IMG/VR virus record: IMGVR_UViG_3300023175_000085 | Coordinates: 1-42,259 of that record | Source of the DNA: a virus | Strand: one strand, 5' to 3' | Length of the DNA: 42,259 bases | Part shown: one piece after another, positions 6,730 to 15,036 of the stretch | Position numbering within the stretch: position 1 is the stretch's first letter | Layout: each line of letters opens with the position of its first letter | Position numbers and translations under genes: made by a program | The notes under the pieces: model-generated | Database searches by the model: none | Told to the model about the DNA's origin: nothing | The model's input: the letters and a program-made list of their open reading frames with translations, nothing else

Positions 6730-6759
6730 TTGACATTTACCTATAAACTGTTATATAAT
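6730..6759 (+). promoter_or_regulatory. Sigma70-type promoter
   Basis: TTGACA at 6730-6735 and TATAAT at 6754-6759 are perfect consensus hexamers with an 18-bp spacer. They begin right at the stop of the o-spanin gene. It drives the 6838 gene and possibly the primase operon. Confidence 0.75.
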
Positions 6760-6766
6760 GGCTGCT

Positions 6767-6774
6767 TATAAATA
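6767..6774 (+). promoter_or_regulatory. T4-type late promoter (TATAAATA)
   Basis: An exact late box 7 bp downstream of the sigma70 -10 element. A related GATAAATA lies at 6783-6790. The 6838 gene may therefore be transcribed both early and late. Confidence 0.65.
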
Positions 6775-6790
6775 AGGCTCCAGATAAATA

Positions 6791-6822
6791 GTTAGCATTA
6801 CGAATTAAAACGTGGTGCTAAC
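6791..6822 (+). promoter_or_regulatory. Leader hairpin just upstream of the ribosome binding site
   Basis: GTTAGCA (6791-6797) and TGCTAAC (6816-6822) are perfectly complementary, with an inner ACG/CGT helix at 6800-6802/6811-6813. The hairpin ends 4 nt before the AGAGGAG ribosome binding site of the 6838 gene. It could stabilise the mRNA 5-prime end or tune translation. Confidence 0.55.
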
Positions 6823-6837
6823 TTAGAGGAGCTAGAC

Positions 6838-7323
6838 ATGGCAGAGCCAGATATTAAAACTGACATTGCCCTCATTAAGAAAGACATCAAGCAAATTGAA
6901 AACTTTTTTTCGCGCGTCGAAAGCAGTATGGAAACACTGGTTGATGTTTCTAAAATGGCGGCCGTTCAAGAAGAAGTCCTTAAGATCGCTTCTGAAAAAT
7001 TAGAAGATCTTGAAGATAGAATCGAAGTTCATCGTAAAGAAGATGAAGCTCGCGTGCTCGAAATGAGTAAGAAGCTAGAGGAATATCGCGAATCCTCTCG
7101 CCAAGACCATAAGAGACTCGCTGAACACAATGCAAAGAATCGCCTTAAGCATGACGAAATAATTTTAGAAAAAATGGAAGCTTTAGCATTAGATCTTACT
7201 ACTCGATTAGATGACCACGGTCAAAGACTTCGATCACTCGAGCATTGGAAGTACTACCTAATGGGCCTGGGTGGTGCTGTGGCGTTCTTGGGCCTTGAGC
7301 ATTTTGCTAAAATTATCGGTTGA
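6838..7323 (+). CDS. Coiled-coil protein with C-terminal membrane anchor
   Basis: 161 residues. Residues 1-130 are charged and heptad-like (KKDIKQIENFFSRVESSM, then KLEDLEDRIEVHRK), indicating a long coiled coil. Residues about 138-155 (YYLMGLGGAVAFLGLEHF) are one membrane helix near the C-terminus. Similar tail-anchored coiled-coil proteins occur in T4-like marine phages, some annotated as holin-like or as hypothetical. No catalytic motif is seen. It has an AGAGGAG ribosome binding site, two promoter types and a leader hairpin, suggesting careful control. Confidence 0.75.
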   Translation: MAEPDIKTDIALIKKDIKQIENFFSRVESSMETLVDVSKMAAVQEEVLKIASEKLEDLEDRIEVHRKEDEARVLEMSKKLEEYRESSRQDHKRLAEHNAKNRLKHDEIILEKMEALALDLTTRLDDHGQRLRSLEHWKYYLMGLGGAVAFLGLEHFAKIIG

Positions 7324-7348
7324 CATTTCAACCCATCTGTGTTAGAAT
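7320..7348 (+). promoter_or_regulatory. Sigma70-type promoter of the primase operon
   Basis: TTGACA 7320-7325, 17-bp spacer, TAGAAT 7343-7348. The TAGAATGG -10 context is shared with promoters at 20371 and 21094. It lies 33 nt before the primase ATG and would drive primase, thyX, nrdA and following genes. Confidence 0.75.
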
Positions 7349-7381
7349 GGCATAACTTACAAACCTGAGCAACTTTATATT

Positions 7382-8407
7382 ATGTTAGATTTCGTTGACA
7401 TCCAGTATGCACAGCACCTCGCCGCGCGCCTAGAAAACTTCAAGATACGCTCGACTAATCCTTATAAAATCAACTTCCGTTGCCCTATCTGCGGTGACTC
7501 ACAAAAGTCTCGATCAAAAGCCCGTGGATGGCTTCTCGAAAAAGATAATGCACTCTTTTATTATTGCCATAACTGTGGTGCAAGTCAATCATTCTCGTAC
7601 TTCCTGAAAGGACAGGACCCTATGGCTTATAACCAATGGGTTGCTGAGAAGTTTATTAAGAAAGCGAATAGCGCTCCTACAGATACGAGAAGTATACTCG
7701 ACAAGACACGATTCGAAGCACCTAAGTTCACTAAGAAAAATAATCCTTTAAAATCGATTAAAAAAGTTAGTCAACTACAGTGGAATCACCCAGTTAAGAA
7801 ATATATACAAGATAGGCAGATTCCTCCGAATCAGCACTACAGACTTTACTACGTAAACAAGTTCAAAGGATGGATTAATACAATCATCCCAAATAAATTC
7901 GAGAACGTAGGTAAAGACGAACCACGATTGGTGATACCATTTTTTGACAAAGACAAGAATGTCTTTGGTGTATCTGCCCGAGGCTTTGATCCAAATGGGA
8001 TCCGCTACATCACTATTATGTTTGATGAGCGACCCAAGATCTTTGGCCTAGACACAGTTGATTTTAGTAGACAGTACTACGTGGTTGAAGGTGCTATCGA
8101 TAGCTTTTTCGTACGCAACGCCGTTGCAATGGCAGGGGCGGAGGGCAACACGAACGCCTTGCAAAACGCTAAAGAAAAGGCTGTCTTCGTTTTTGATGCA
8201 GAACCTCGTAATAAAGAGATTCATAAACGCATGGAAAAAGTCATTGAACAAGGTTATAAAATTTGTATTTGGCCTAGTGATGTGCCAGGCAAAGACATTA
8301 ATGAAATGGTACTGAATGGGTACAAAGATGTCGAAGGAACAATCAGGTCGAATACATATAGCGGGCTTGAAGCTAAACTCAAACTACAACAATGGAAAAG
8401 GACATAG
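7382..8407 (+). CDS. 61: DNA primase (T4 gp61-type, DnaG superfamily)
   Basis: 341 residues, the same size as T4 gp61 (342). An N-terminal zinc finger has C34-x2-C37 and C62-x2-C65 around a KARGW motif also found in T4 gp61. The TOPRIM domain has the catalytic EG pair (E236, in VVEGAIDS) and a D-x-E (D272, E274, in FDAEPRNKEI), which bind Mg and synthesise RNA primers on the lagging strand. It should act with a gp41-type helicase not in this window. It is the first gene after a sigma70 promoter and is followed 3 nt later by thyX, so priming and dTMP supply are co-transcribed. No clear Shine-Dalgarno sequence is visible. Confidence 0.93.
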   Translation: MLDFVDIQYAQHLAARLENFKIRSTNPYKINFRCPICGDSQKSRSKARGWLLEKDNALFYYCHNCGASQSFSYFLKGQDPMAYNQWVAEKFIKKANSAPTDTRSILDKTRFEAPKFTKKNNPLKSIKKVSQLQWNHPVKKYIQDRQIPPNQHYRLYYVNKFKGWINTIIPNKFENVGKDEPRLVIPFFDKDKNVFGVSARGFDPNGIRYITIMFDERPKIFGLDTVDFSRQYYVVEGAIDSFFVRNAVAMAGAEGNTNALQNAKEKAVFVFDAEPRNKEIHKRMEKVIEQGYKICIWPSDVPGKDINEMVLNGYKDVEGTIRSNTYSGLEAKLKLQQWKRT

Positions 8408-8410
8408 ATA

Positions 8411-9079
8411 ATGAAAGCAAGGTTGATTAGTTATTCACAGCCTACGATTGCTACTAAGCAAGAAGGGCTCGAAAATGTACAAGATTTAGTAGCATTTTGT
8501 GCACGGGTTTCTAACCCATCTAATCAGTATAATACTGAAACCAGCGAAAAGCTTTTGAAGTATTTGGCAAAACATAAACATTGGTCGCCATTTGAAATGG
8601 CTTCAGCATGTTTTGAAATTGAAACTACTCGTGATATTGCACGTCAACTATTACGCCATCGTAGTTTTAGTTTCCAAGAATTCAGTCAGAGATATGCAGA
8701 TCCAACTGAGGATCTGGAATTTGTAGTCCGTGAAAGTAGATTACAAGATTTGAAAAATAGACAAAACAGCATCGAGACAGACGATAAAGAGTTACGGAAA
8801 GATTGGCAACTCAAGCAAATGAGTATTATTCATGAAGCAAAGATTGCATATAAATGGGCAATCGAAAACGGAATTGCAAAAGAACAAGCACGAGCAGTTT
8901 TACCCGAAGGACTCACTGTGTCTCGTCTCTATGTAAACGGTACGATTCGTTCGTGGATTCATTACATCGAATTACGAAGTGGCAATGGTACACAAAAAGA
9001 ACACATGAATCTTGCAAGAGCTTGTGCAGACGCGATTTATCGTATCTTTCCTCTTGCAAAAGATTACGTAACAGAATAA
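8411..9079 (+). CDS. thyX: FAD-dependent thymidylate synthase ThyX
   Basis: 222 residues, normal for ThyX. The signature RHRX7S is intact (R82-H83-R84 to S92 in LRHRSFSFQEFSQRY). C-terminal residues with EGLTVSRLYVNGTIRSWIHY carry the conserved dUMP/FAD-contact Arg region. It makes dTMP from dUMP with methylene-tetrahydrofolate and NADPH via FAD, and unlike ThyA releases tetrahydrofolate rather than dihydrofolate. A folate-recycling SHMT is encoded at 15735, and nrdA follows 9 nt downstream, forming a dNTP operon. Confidence 0.96.
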   Translation: MKARLISYSQPTIATKQEGLENVQDLVAFCARVSNPSNQYNTETSEKLLKYLAKHKHWSPFEMASACFEIETTRDIARQLLRHRSFSFQEFSQRYADPTEDLEFVVRESRLQDLKNRQNSIETDDKELRKDWQLKQMSIIHEAKIAYKWAIENGIAKEQARAVLPEGLTVSRLYVNGTIRSWIHYIELRSGNGTQKEHMNLARACADAIYRIFPLAKDYVTE

Positions 9080-9088
9080 GGAGTAAAC

Positions 9089-10879
9089 ATGGATCACCTC
9101 GGTATCCGCATCGATAATAAAAGAAATAAATTACTGTCGGAACAATCGGCGAAGTTATTGAAAGATTATTATTGTCGTGATGATGAAAAGACTCCCCAAC
9201 AAGCATTTGCTCGTGCAGCTGTTGCTTATTCTTATGGTGATCTTGAACTTGCACAAAGAATTTATGATTACGTTTCGAAAGGCTGGTTTATGTACGCGTC
9301 ACCAGTCCTTTCTAATGCTCCTGTAGAAGGTGAACCCGTAAAGGCATTACCTATTTCATGTTTTCTCACCTACGTTCCAGATTCACTGGATGGCCTCATC
9401 GATCACTCAGCAGAACTTCGCTGGTTGTCTGTGAAAGGCGGTGGGGTTGGAGGGCATTGGTCCGATGTTAGAGCAGTCAGCAAAAAGGCGCCTGGACCAA
9501 TGCCTTTCTTACATACTGTCGATGCTGACATGGTAGCTTATCGACAAGGTAGAACTCGTAAAGGTTCTTACGCTGCTTATATTGACGTTGATCATCCCGA
9601 CATTGTTGAGTTTGTCAATATGCGTATTCCTACCGGTGACGTGAATCGTAAGAACTTGAACTTACACCATGCAGTTAACATCACTGATGACTTTATGGAA
9701 GCAGTAAAGGCTGGGGCTGACTGGGATTTAATTGATCCAGATGATAAGACTGTACGTGATACAATGAAAGCTCGTAAGCTTTGGGAGCATATTCTCGAGA
9801 CTCGTTATCGTACTGGTGAGCCGTACCTTAACTTTATTGATACTGCTAATCGTGCATTGCCACAATCTCAACAAGACATGGGCCTTAAGATTCGGGGATC
9901 GAATTTGTGTAACGAAATTCACCTCGTGACCAATGAAGATCGTACAGCAGTATGTTGTTTGTCGTCTGTTAACCTTGAGATGTATGACTTTTGGAAAGAC
10001 ACGACAATGATCGAGGATCTCACTGTTTTCCTTGATAACGTATTGCAATTCTTTATTGATCATGCCGGTGACGAGATTTCTCGAGCTCGTTATTCTGCTC
10101 AACAAGAAAGGTCATTAGGTCTTGGCGCAATGGGTCTCCATTCGTATTTCCAAAGACACAGTATCCCTTTCGGTAGTGAGCGTGCTATTGAAGCTAATGA
10201 AGAAATTTTCTCTATGATTAAAGAGCGGGCTGTGAAGGCAACTCTTGAAATGGGTAAAAAGCGTGGCGAAGCACCTGATATGAAAGGTACAGGTCGCCGT
10301 AATGCTCACATGCTCGCGATTGCTCCTAATGCTAACTCGTCAATGATTGTAGATACATCACCGAGTATCGAACCTTGGAAAGCAAATGCATTTACTTCTC
10401 GTACTCGTGTCGGTTCTCATCTCAATAAGAATCCGTACCTCGAAAAGGAGCTTAATGCCATTGGTCGAAACACCGATGAGATTTGGTCTTCTATTATTAC
10501 GAATGGTGGATCGGTACAACATTTAGATTTTTTAAGTGACCACGTAAAAGAAGTATTTAAGACTGCTATTGAGCTCGATCAGTTGTGGCTTGTGCGTTTG
10601 GCTGGTGATCGTCAAAGGCACCTTTGCCAAGGTCAATCACTTAATGTATTCTTCCCTGCCGGAGCAAGTAAAGCGTATCTTCATCAGGTGCACTATCAGG
10701 CTTGGGCGCAAGGCTGTAAGGGTCTATATTACTTGCGTACTGAAAGCTCTAACAAGGCTGAGAACGTTTCTGCTAAAGTTGAGAGGGAAAAGCTTGATAC
10801 TGTAGTAAATCTTGAAGCAATTAATTTTCAAAATGGTAAGGAAGAATCGCAGGACGAATGTGTAGCATGTCAAGGCTGA
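9089..10879 (+). CDS. nrdA: Ribonucleotide reductase class I, large subunit NrdA
   Basis: 596 residues, shorter than E. coli NrdA (761) and lacking the N-terminal ATP-cone, so overall dATP inhibition is probably lost, as in some phage enzymes. Active-site elements are intact: C91 in LPISCFLTY, the N272-x-C274-x-E276 catalytic triad in GSNLCNEIHL, and C289 in AVCCLSSVNL. The C-terminal CVACQG provides the redox-shuttle Cys pair served by glutaredoxin. AAGGAG precedes the ATG. The partner NrdB lies one gene downstream, with an alternative oxidase gene starting inside the nrdA 3-prime end. Confidence 0.97.
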   Translation: MDHLGIRIDNKRNKLLSEQSAKLLKDYYCRDDEKTPQQAFARAAVAYSYGDLELAQRIYDYVSKGWFMYASPVLSNAPVEGEPVKALPISCFLTYVPDSLDGLIDHSAELRWLSVKGGGVGGHWSDVRAVSKKAPGPMPFLHTVDADMVAYRQGRTRKGSYAAYIDVDHPDIVEFVNMRIPTGDVNRKNLNLHHAVNITDDFMEAVKAGADWDLIDPDDKTVRDTMKARKLWEHILETRYRTGEPYLNFIDTANRALPQSQQDMGLKIRGSNLCNEIHLVTNEDRTAVCCLSSVNLEMYDFWKDTTMIEDLTVFLDNVLQFFIDHAGDEISRARYSAQQERSLGLGAMGLHSYFQRHSIPFGSERAIEANEEIFSMIKERAVKATLEMGKKRGEAPDMKGTGRRNAHMLAIAPNANSSMIVDTSPSIEPWKANAFTSRTRVGSHLNKNPYLEKELNAIGRNTDEIWSSIITNGGSVQHLDFLSDHVKEVFKTAIELDQLWLVRLAGDRQRHLCQGQSLNVFFPAGASKAYLHQVHYQAWAQGCKGLYYLRTESSNKAENVSAKVEREKLDTVVNLEAINFQNGKEESQDECVACQG

Positions 10880-11439
10880 GCCATTATTTTGCCTATGGCC
10901 AGACAAAAATGTTTCGGTTCTTTGCCGATACATTCTTTGCAAAGCGCTATGGTCACCGCGCTGTCGTTCTTGAAACGATTGCCGGTGTACCAGGCATGGT
11001 CGCAGGTATGTGGATCCATCTTCGCAGTCTGCGTAAACTTAAAACAGGATATGGCCCACAAATACGTGAGCTCTTAGCCGAAGCTGAAAACGAGCGTATG
11101 CATCTCATGTTCTTTATTGAGATCGCGCAACCCAATTGGTTCGAGCGAGCCTTGATACTTGTCGCTCAATTTATTTTTTGGCATTACTATTTGATATTCT
11201 ATATCTTCTTTCCAAAGACTGCCCATTTGATGGTGCACTATTTTGAAGAAGAAGCAGTACGTAGTTATGAAAGCTATTTAACTATGATAGCTCACGGTGA
11301 TATACCTAATACTCCCGCACCGCAATTAGCGATTGATTACTATGATCTTAAACCTGATGCAAAACTTTATGATATGGTGTATAGGGTACAGCAAGACGAA
11401 AAACACCACTCTCAGACAAATCATAAATTATCTTTATAA
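10858..11439 (+). CDS. Alternative oxidase (di-iron ubiquinol oxidase, AOX/PTOX family)
   Basis: 193 residues. The family motifs are all present in order: LETIAGVPGM (E39), NERMHLM (E79, H82), FEEEAVRSYE (130-132) and DEKHH (E181, H184), so all six di-iron ligands are kept. The hydrophobic middle (ALILVAQFIFWHYYLIFYIF) matches the monotopic membrane region. The reaction is oxidation of ubiquinol with reduction of O2 to water, without proton pumping. The protein is compact, lacking the long N-terminus of mitochondrial forms. Start 10858 overlaps nrdA by 22 bp; ATG 10867 is an alternative. Placement between nrdA and nrdB is unusual. Confidence 0.92.
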   Translation: MCSMSRLSHYFAYGQTKMFRFFADTFFAKRYGHRAVVLETIAGVPGMVAGMWIHLRSLRKLKTGYGPQIRELLAEAENERMHLMFFIEIAQPNWFERALILVAQFIFWHYYLIFYIFFPKTAHLMVHYFEEEAVRSYESYLTMIAHGDIPNTPAPQLAIDYYDLKPDAKLYDMVYRVQQDEKHHSQTNHKLSL

Positions 11440-11448
11440 GAGGAATCC

Positions 11449-12651
11449 ATGAACGTATTAATTTACTCAAAATCGAACTGTCCATTTTGCGAAAAAGCAA
11501 AAGCTTGGTTCAGACAACATGACTATACATTTACTGAAATCAAGCTCGACGATGAAGAGCAACGTATGTCGTTTTATCAGAAGTATCCACAGGTAAGATC
11601 TGTACCTCAAATCTTTATTGATGACAAGCACATTGGTACATACAACGATCTCATGTCGATTGCAGATACACTCATTAAAAAATCTTCTGGTGGTCTGCTT
11701 GAATTTTCTGAAACTTATAAGCCTTTCCATTATCCTTGGGCGATTGAGATTACGACTCGACATGAAAAAGCACATTGGATCGAAGATGAACTTGACTTGT
11801 CAGAAGACGTGTCAGATTGGAAAGGTGGTAAGATTACACCAATCGAAAAAGAATACATCACTAACATTCTACGTCTGTTTACTCAATCAGATGTAGCTGT
11901 TGGCCAAAACTATTTTGACCAATTCATTCCAAAGTTTAAGAATAATGAAGTCCGTAATATGCTTTCCTCTTTTGCGGCACGTGAAGGAATTCACCAACGT
12001 GCTTATGCGCTTTTGAATGAGACGCTTGGATTACCTGCCGAAGAATATCACGCCTTTCTTGAGTATAAGGAAATGGCAGACAAGATTGAGTATATGATGG
12101 AAGCAGACGTTAACACTATGCGCGGTCTTGGCCTTGCTCTTGCTAAGTCAGTATTCAATGAAGGTGTTGCTTTGTTTGCCTCGTTTGTCATGTTGTTGAA
12201 CTTCCAGCGTTTTGGCAAGATGAAGGGAATGGGTAAGGTTGTTGAGTGGTCGATTCGTGATGAGTCAATGCATGTTGAAGGTAACTCAAAACTGTTTAAA
12301 GCGTTTTGTCAAGAACATCCTCGTATTGTAGATGACGAGTTTAAAGCTGAGATCTATGAGATGGCCCGCCAGGTCGTGAAGCTCGAAGATAAGTTTGTCG
12401 AGCTTGCATATAAAATGGGTGAGATTGAAGGCCTTGAAATGACAGAGGTCAAGCAGTACATTCGATACATCACAGATCGAAGACTCATCCAACTCGGAAT
12501 GAAGCCAAACTTTAAAGTAAAAGACAATCCATTGTCTTGGCTTGAGTGGGTATTGAATGGTGCAGACCACACTAACTTCTTTGAAAACCGCGTGACTGAA
12601 TATGAAGTTGCCGGACTTTCAGGATCGTGGGATGAAGCCTACGCTGCCTAG
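11449..12651 (+). CDS. nrdB: Glutaredoxin-NrdB fusion (ribonucleotide reductase small subunit)
   Basis: 400 residues in two domains. Residues 1-78 are a glutaredoxin with CPFC at 11-14 and the SVPQIFID cis-Pro motif. From about 85 onward is class I NrdB. Ligands visible are E179 and H182 (REGIHQRAY), E238 (FNEGVALF), and E272 and H275 (RDESMH). Y186 sits where the radical Tyr of E. coli NrdB (Y122) is expected, four after the His. The glutaredoxin can hand electrons directly to the NrdA tail. Such fusions are known in a few bacteria. AGAGGA at 11439-11444 is the ribosome binding site. Confidence 0.95.
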   Translation: MNVLIYSKSNCPFCEKAKAWFRQHDYTFTEIKLDDEEQRMSFYQKYPQVRSVPQIFIDDKHIGTYNDLMSIADTLIKKSSGGLLEFSETYKPFHYPWAIEITTRHEKAHWIEDELDLSEDVSDWKGGKITPIEKEYITNILRLFTQSDVAVGQNYFDQFIPKFKNNEVRNMLSSFAAREGIHQRAYALLNETLGLPAEEYHAFLEYKEMADKIEYMMEADVNTMRGLGLALAKSVFNEGVALFASFVMLLNFQRFGKMKGMGKVVEWSIRDESMHVEGNSKLFKAFCQEHPRIVDDEFKAEIYEMARQVVKLEDKFVELAYKMGEIEGLEMTEVKQYIRYITDRRLIQLGMKPNFKVKDNPLSWLEWVLNGADHTNFFENRVTEYEVAGLSGSWDEAYAA

Positions 12652-13006
12652 TCTTTTACCCTATGGCTCAAGTGTCAGTGCGCCGGCGATTACCTTGCCG
12701 GACACTGACCTTTTTAAGAGCGAGCGTGGTACTAACGCAAGTAAATACTTCGAGGAAAGACTCAATCAACTCAATCGAGAATACAAAGAGTTAGTTGAGT
12801 TGGCTCAGCAGACCGAAATGGTTTATCGGGCTCGATATAATTTCGTACCGAAGGTTGGCCATATATATTATCTGTACGAGACAGAAAATGAGTATCTTTT
12901 AAGTTTAATTGAGAACTGGACTCGTTATAAATGTATCGGTGCTTACCGATTTACGGCTGATAACGTATGGGATAAAGTTGATGATCAACAACAAAGTGTT
13001 TGCTGA
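12632..13006 (+). CDS. DUF2452-like small protein
   Basis: 124 residues from ATG 12632, which overlaps the nrdB end and has AGGA at 12621-12624. An upstream ATG at 12602 lies deeper in nrdB without a ribosome binding site. The C-terminal half ([22 protein letters not shown], then [14 protein letters not shown]) has the layout of the DUF2452 family, whose function is unknown. The N-terminal half is a charged helix ([23 protein letters not shown]). It overlaps the next gene by 26 bp, tying it to nrdB and the aminolevulinate synthase gene. Confidence 0.65.
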   Translation: MKPTLPSLLPYGSSVSAPAITLPDTDLFKSERGTNASKYFEERLNQLNREYKELVELAQQTEMVYRARYNFVPKVGHIYYLYETENEYLLSLIENWTRYKCIGAYRFTADNVWDKVDDQQQSVC

Positions 13007-14183
13007 TGTAATCGAAACTCTTAAAACAGAAGGCAAATATCGTGTCTTTAATGACATCGTAAGAACGCGCGGTGAGTTTCCACAAGCTACGTGGTACGGT
13101 AAATACGCACCAAAGACAATTGTCAATTGGTGCTCAAATGATTATCTTTGCATGGGGCAAAATGAATATGTAATTGATGCCATGCAAACTGCGCTTGATA
13201 AAACAGGTGCAGGAAGTGGTGGCACACGTAATATCGGTGGTACCTCTCACTTCCATGTAACATTGGAAAAAGAACTAGCACAATTACATAAAAAAGAGTC
13301 GGCCTTACTTTTTACTTCAGCGTACGTAGCAAATGAGTGGTCACTCGTTGCGCTCAGTAAAATCATATCCAATATCTGTTTTATTTCAGATAGTAAAAAT
13401 CATGCGTCTATGATCATGGGTATTAATCATTCCCGAGCAGATAAAATGATTTGGGCTCATAATGACATGGCCGATCTTGAGCTTGCGTTACAGGTAGCTC
13501 AAAGCAATAACAAAACTCCATGCATTGTTTTTGAGTCTGTTTATAGCATGGATGGAGATGTTGCTCCGATTAAAGAAATATGTGATCTTGCTGATAAGTA
13601 TAACGCAATTACATACATTGACGAAGTACACGCTGTAGGATTGTACGGTAATACCGGAGCAGGATATTGCGAGAAAATAGGAGAAAAGAGGGTAGATATA
13701 ATCAATGGAACACTTGGAAAGGCGTTTGGTTGTCACGGTGGTTACATTGCTGGTGATAGTATTGTTCTTGATGCAATTCGATCAATTGCATCCGGCTTCA
13801 TCTTCACCACATCAACATCACCTGTCGTGTGTGCAGGAGCCATTGCATCAATACGCTACTTAAAAGATCATAACGAACTCAGAGTAAAGCACCAAGAAAG
13901 GGCTGCTACGTTAAAGAATATGATACTTGACGCGGGACTGGAAATACACCCCGCGGCTTGTACTCACATCATTCCCGTGATGGTAGGGGATGCAAAGAAA
14001 TGCAAGTCAATCAGTGATGACTTGTTGAATAAATATGGATTGTATATACAACCAATTAACTACCCAACGGTAGATGAAGGAACAGAACGATTAAGGATTA
14101 CACCAACGCCATTACACGATGACGGAATGATGCATGACTTAGTTACAGCAATGAGGAGAGTATTTGATGAACAACATACGTAA
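12981..14183 (+). CDS. hemA: 5-Aminolevulinate synthase (Shemin/C4 pathway)
   Basis: 400 residues, matching bacterial ALAS (about 400). The PLP lysine is K247 in [10 protein letters not shown]214 in [11 protein letters not shown] binds the pyridine nitrogen. [17 protein letters not shown] and [10 protein letters not shown] are ALAS-type signatures, and the C-terminal QPINYPTV and ERLRITPTP segments also agree. Within the alpha-oxoamine synthase family these distinguish it from BioF and Kbl. It condenses glycine and succinyl-CoA to 5-aminolevulinate, the first step to heme. Start ATG 12981 begins like known ALAS proteins; the longer upstream reading is antisense to nothing and lacks similarity. 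It overlaps its neighbours on both sides. Confidence 0.94.
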   Translation: MINNKVFADVIETLKTEGKYRVFNDIVRTRGEFPQATWYGKYAPKTIVNWCSNDYLCMGQNEYVIDAMQTALDKTGAGSGGTRNIGGTSHFHVTLEKELAQLHKKESALLFTSAYVANEWSLVALSKIISNICFISDSKNHASMIMGINHSRADKMIWAHNDMADLELALQVAQSNNKTPCIVFESVYSMDGDVAPIKEICDLADKYNAITYIDEVHAVGLYGNTGAGYCEKIGEKRVDIINGTLGKAFGCHGGYIAGDSIVLDAIRSIASGFIFTTSTSPVVCAGAIASIRYLKDHNELRVKHQERAATLKNMILDAGLEIHPAACTHIIPVMVGDAKKCKSISDDLLNKYGLYIQPINYPTVDEGTERLRITPTPLHDDGMMHDLVTAMRRVFDEQHT

Positions 14184-14613
14184 ATATTTGTGGCGATTAG
14201 CGGGTTTAATTTCTGTTGGCTGTGCCTATATTGGCGCAATTGTACCTGGCATTCCGACCACGGTATTCCTTGTCATTGCTCTCTGGTGTTTTAGTAAAAG
14301 TTCTCCTGCTCTTCAGAAATGGATTCTAGAGCATCCCACGTTTGGACCCTACGTTGTAAACTGGTCAGAAAAAAGAATATATCCAACGAAAGCAAAATGG
14401 ATTATGCTGGCTTGCTGTAGTTTAAGCTATGCATGGTTACTCTATATTCAACTTAAACCGATAGCACTCGTGAGTATTGCATTGTTTATGCTCTTTTGGC
14501 TTGTGTGGGCTTGGAGATATCCTGGTTCGGAAGAAGAGTATGATAGAAGAGTAGCTGCCGGCGAACGGATTGGCTGGTTAAAAGGAGATAGAAATGTCGG
14601 AACGGAAGGGTAA
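14167..14613 (+). CDS. DUF454 (YbaN-like) inner-membrane protein
   Basis: 148 residues from ATG 14167 (GAGGAGAG at 14153-14160). TTG 14164 is an alternative. The sequence [26 protein letters not shown], then [11 protein letters not shown], is the DUF454/YbaN signature. Three to four membrane helices are visible (17-40, 76-95, 97-118). The biochemical function of DUF454 is not established. It overlaps the ALAS gene end by 17 bp, so the phage probably expresses both together. A link to heme or respiration is inferred from context only. Confidence 0.88.
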   Translation: MNNIRKYLWRLAGLISVGCAYIGAIVPGIPTTVFLVIALWCFSKSSPALQKWILEHPTFGPYVVNWSEKRIYPTKAKWIMLACCSLSYAWLLYIQLKPIALVSIALFMLFWLVWAWRYPGSEEEYDRRVAAGERIGWLKGDRNVGTEG

Positions 14614-14857
14614 GGAAAACCGTAATAGAGCGGACGAGTACAACGAATATAGTCTCGATGAGATTATGAAACACTTTGGTCCGCAAGCTTTAAATAGTAA
14701 AGAGTATATGAGAGCCATTTTAGATCTCTATAAACTTGAAGTTCTTACAAAGGAACTTGACGAATTAGATTTTATTGACATGCAAGTCGATAATATGGTG
14801 GAGTTTCCGGAAGCAGAATATATCTGGGAACAAATTAGAAGCAATGCAAATTATTAG
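14594..14857 (+). CDS. Hypothetical acidic helical protein
   Basis: 87 residues, overlapping the previous gene by 20 bp with AAAGGAG at 14580-14586. The N-terminus is charged and polar, followed by acidic helices (MRAILDLYKLEVLTKELDELDF). I recognise no domain. Compact size and operon position suggest an accessory early or middle protein. Confidence 0.7.
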   Translation: MSERKGKENRNRADEYNEYSLDEIMKHFGPQALNSKEYMRAILDLYKLEVLTKELDELDFIDMQVDNMVEFPEAEYIWEQIRSNANY

Positions 14858-14874
14858 CATGGAGGCAAGTAGTA

Positions 14875-15036
14875 ATGATTAGTGAACAAACCCCAAAGAT
14901 TTACGAAAGCCCAGATAAGGGTAAAACAGTTTATGTTCGTGACTTTGGATCAAATCCAATGACTAGGAAATTAGTTAAATCATATGACGGACCAAAACTA
15001 CCACCAACAAGAAGGAAGGTACAGAATTGTTCGTGA
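14875..15036 (+). CDS. 53-residue hypothetical protein
   Basis: A short frame with a strong GGAGG ribosome binding site (14861-14865), 9 nt before ATG 14875. The peptide (starting MISEQTPKIYESPDKGK) is basic and polar, ending KLPPTRRKVQNCS. No family is recognised. A second short gene begins inside it in another frame. The ribosome binding site is the main support. Confidence 0.5.
   Translation: MISEQTPKIYESPDKGKTVYVRDFGSNPMTRKLVKSYDGPKLPPTRRKVQNCS

Noticed and set aside
10858-11439. Reading the AOX gene as evidence for a cyanophage (PTOX)
   Set aside because: No psbA, psbD or other photosynthesis gene is seen in 42 kb, and the ALAS (Shemin) gene does not suit a cyanobacterial host, which uses the C5 pathway.
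12981-14183. Alternative identity of the PLP enzyme as BioF (8-amino-7-oxononanoate synthase) or Kbl
   Set aside because: [27 protein letters not shown], and the QPINYPTV with ERLRITPTP endings follow ALAS much better than BioF or Kbl.
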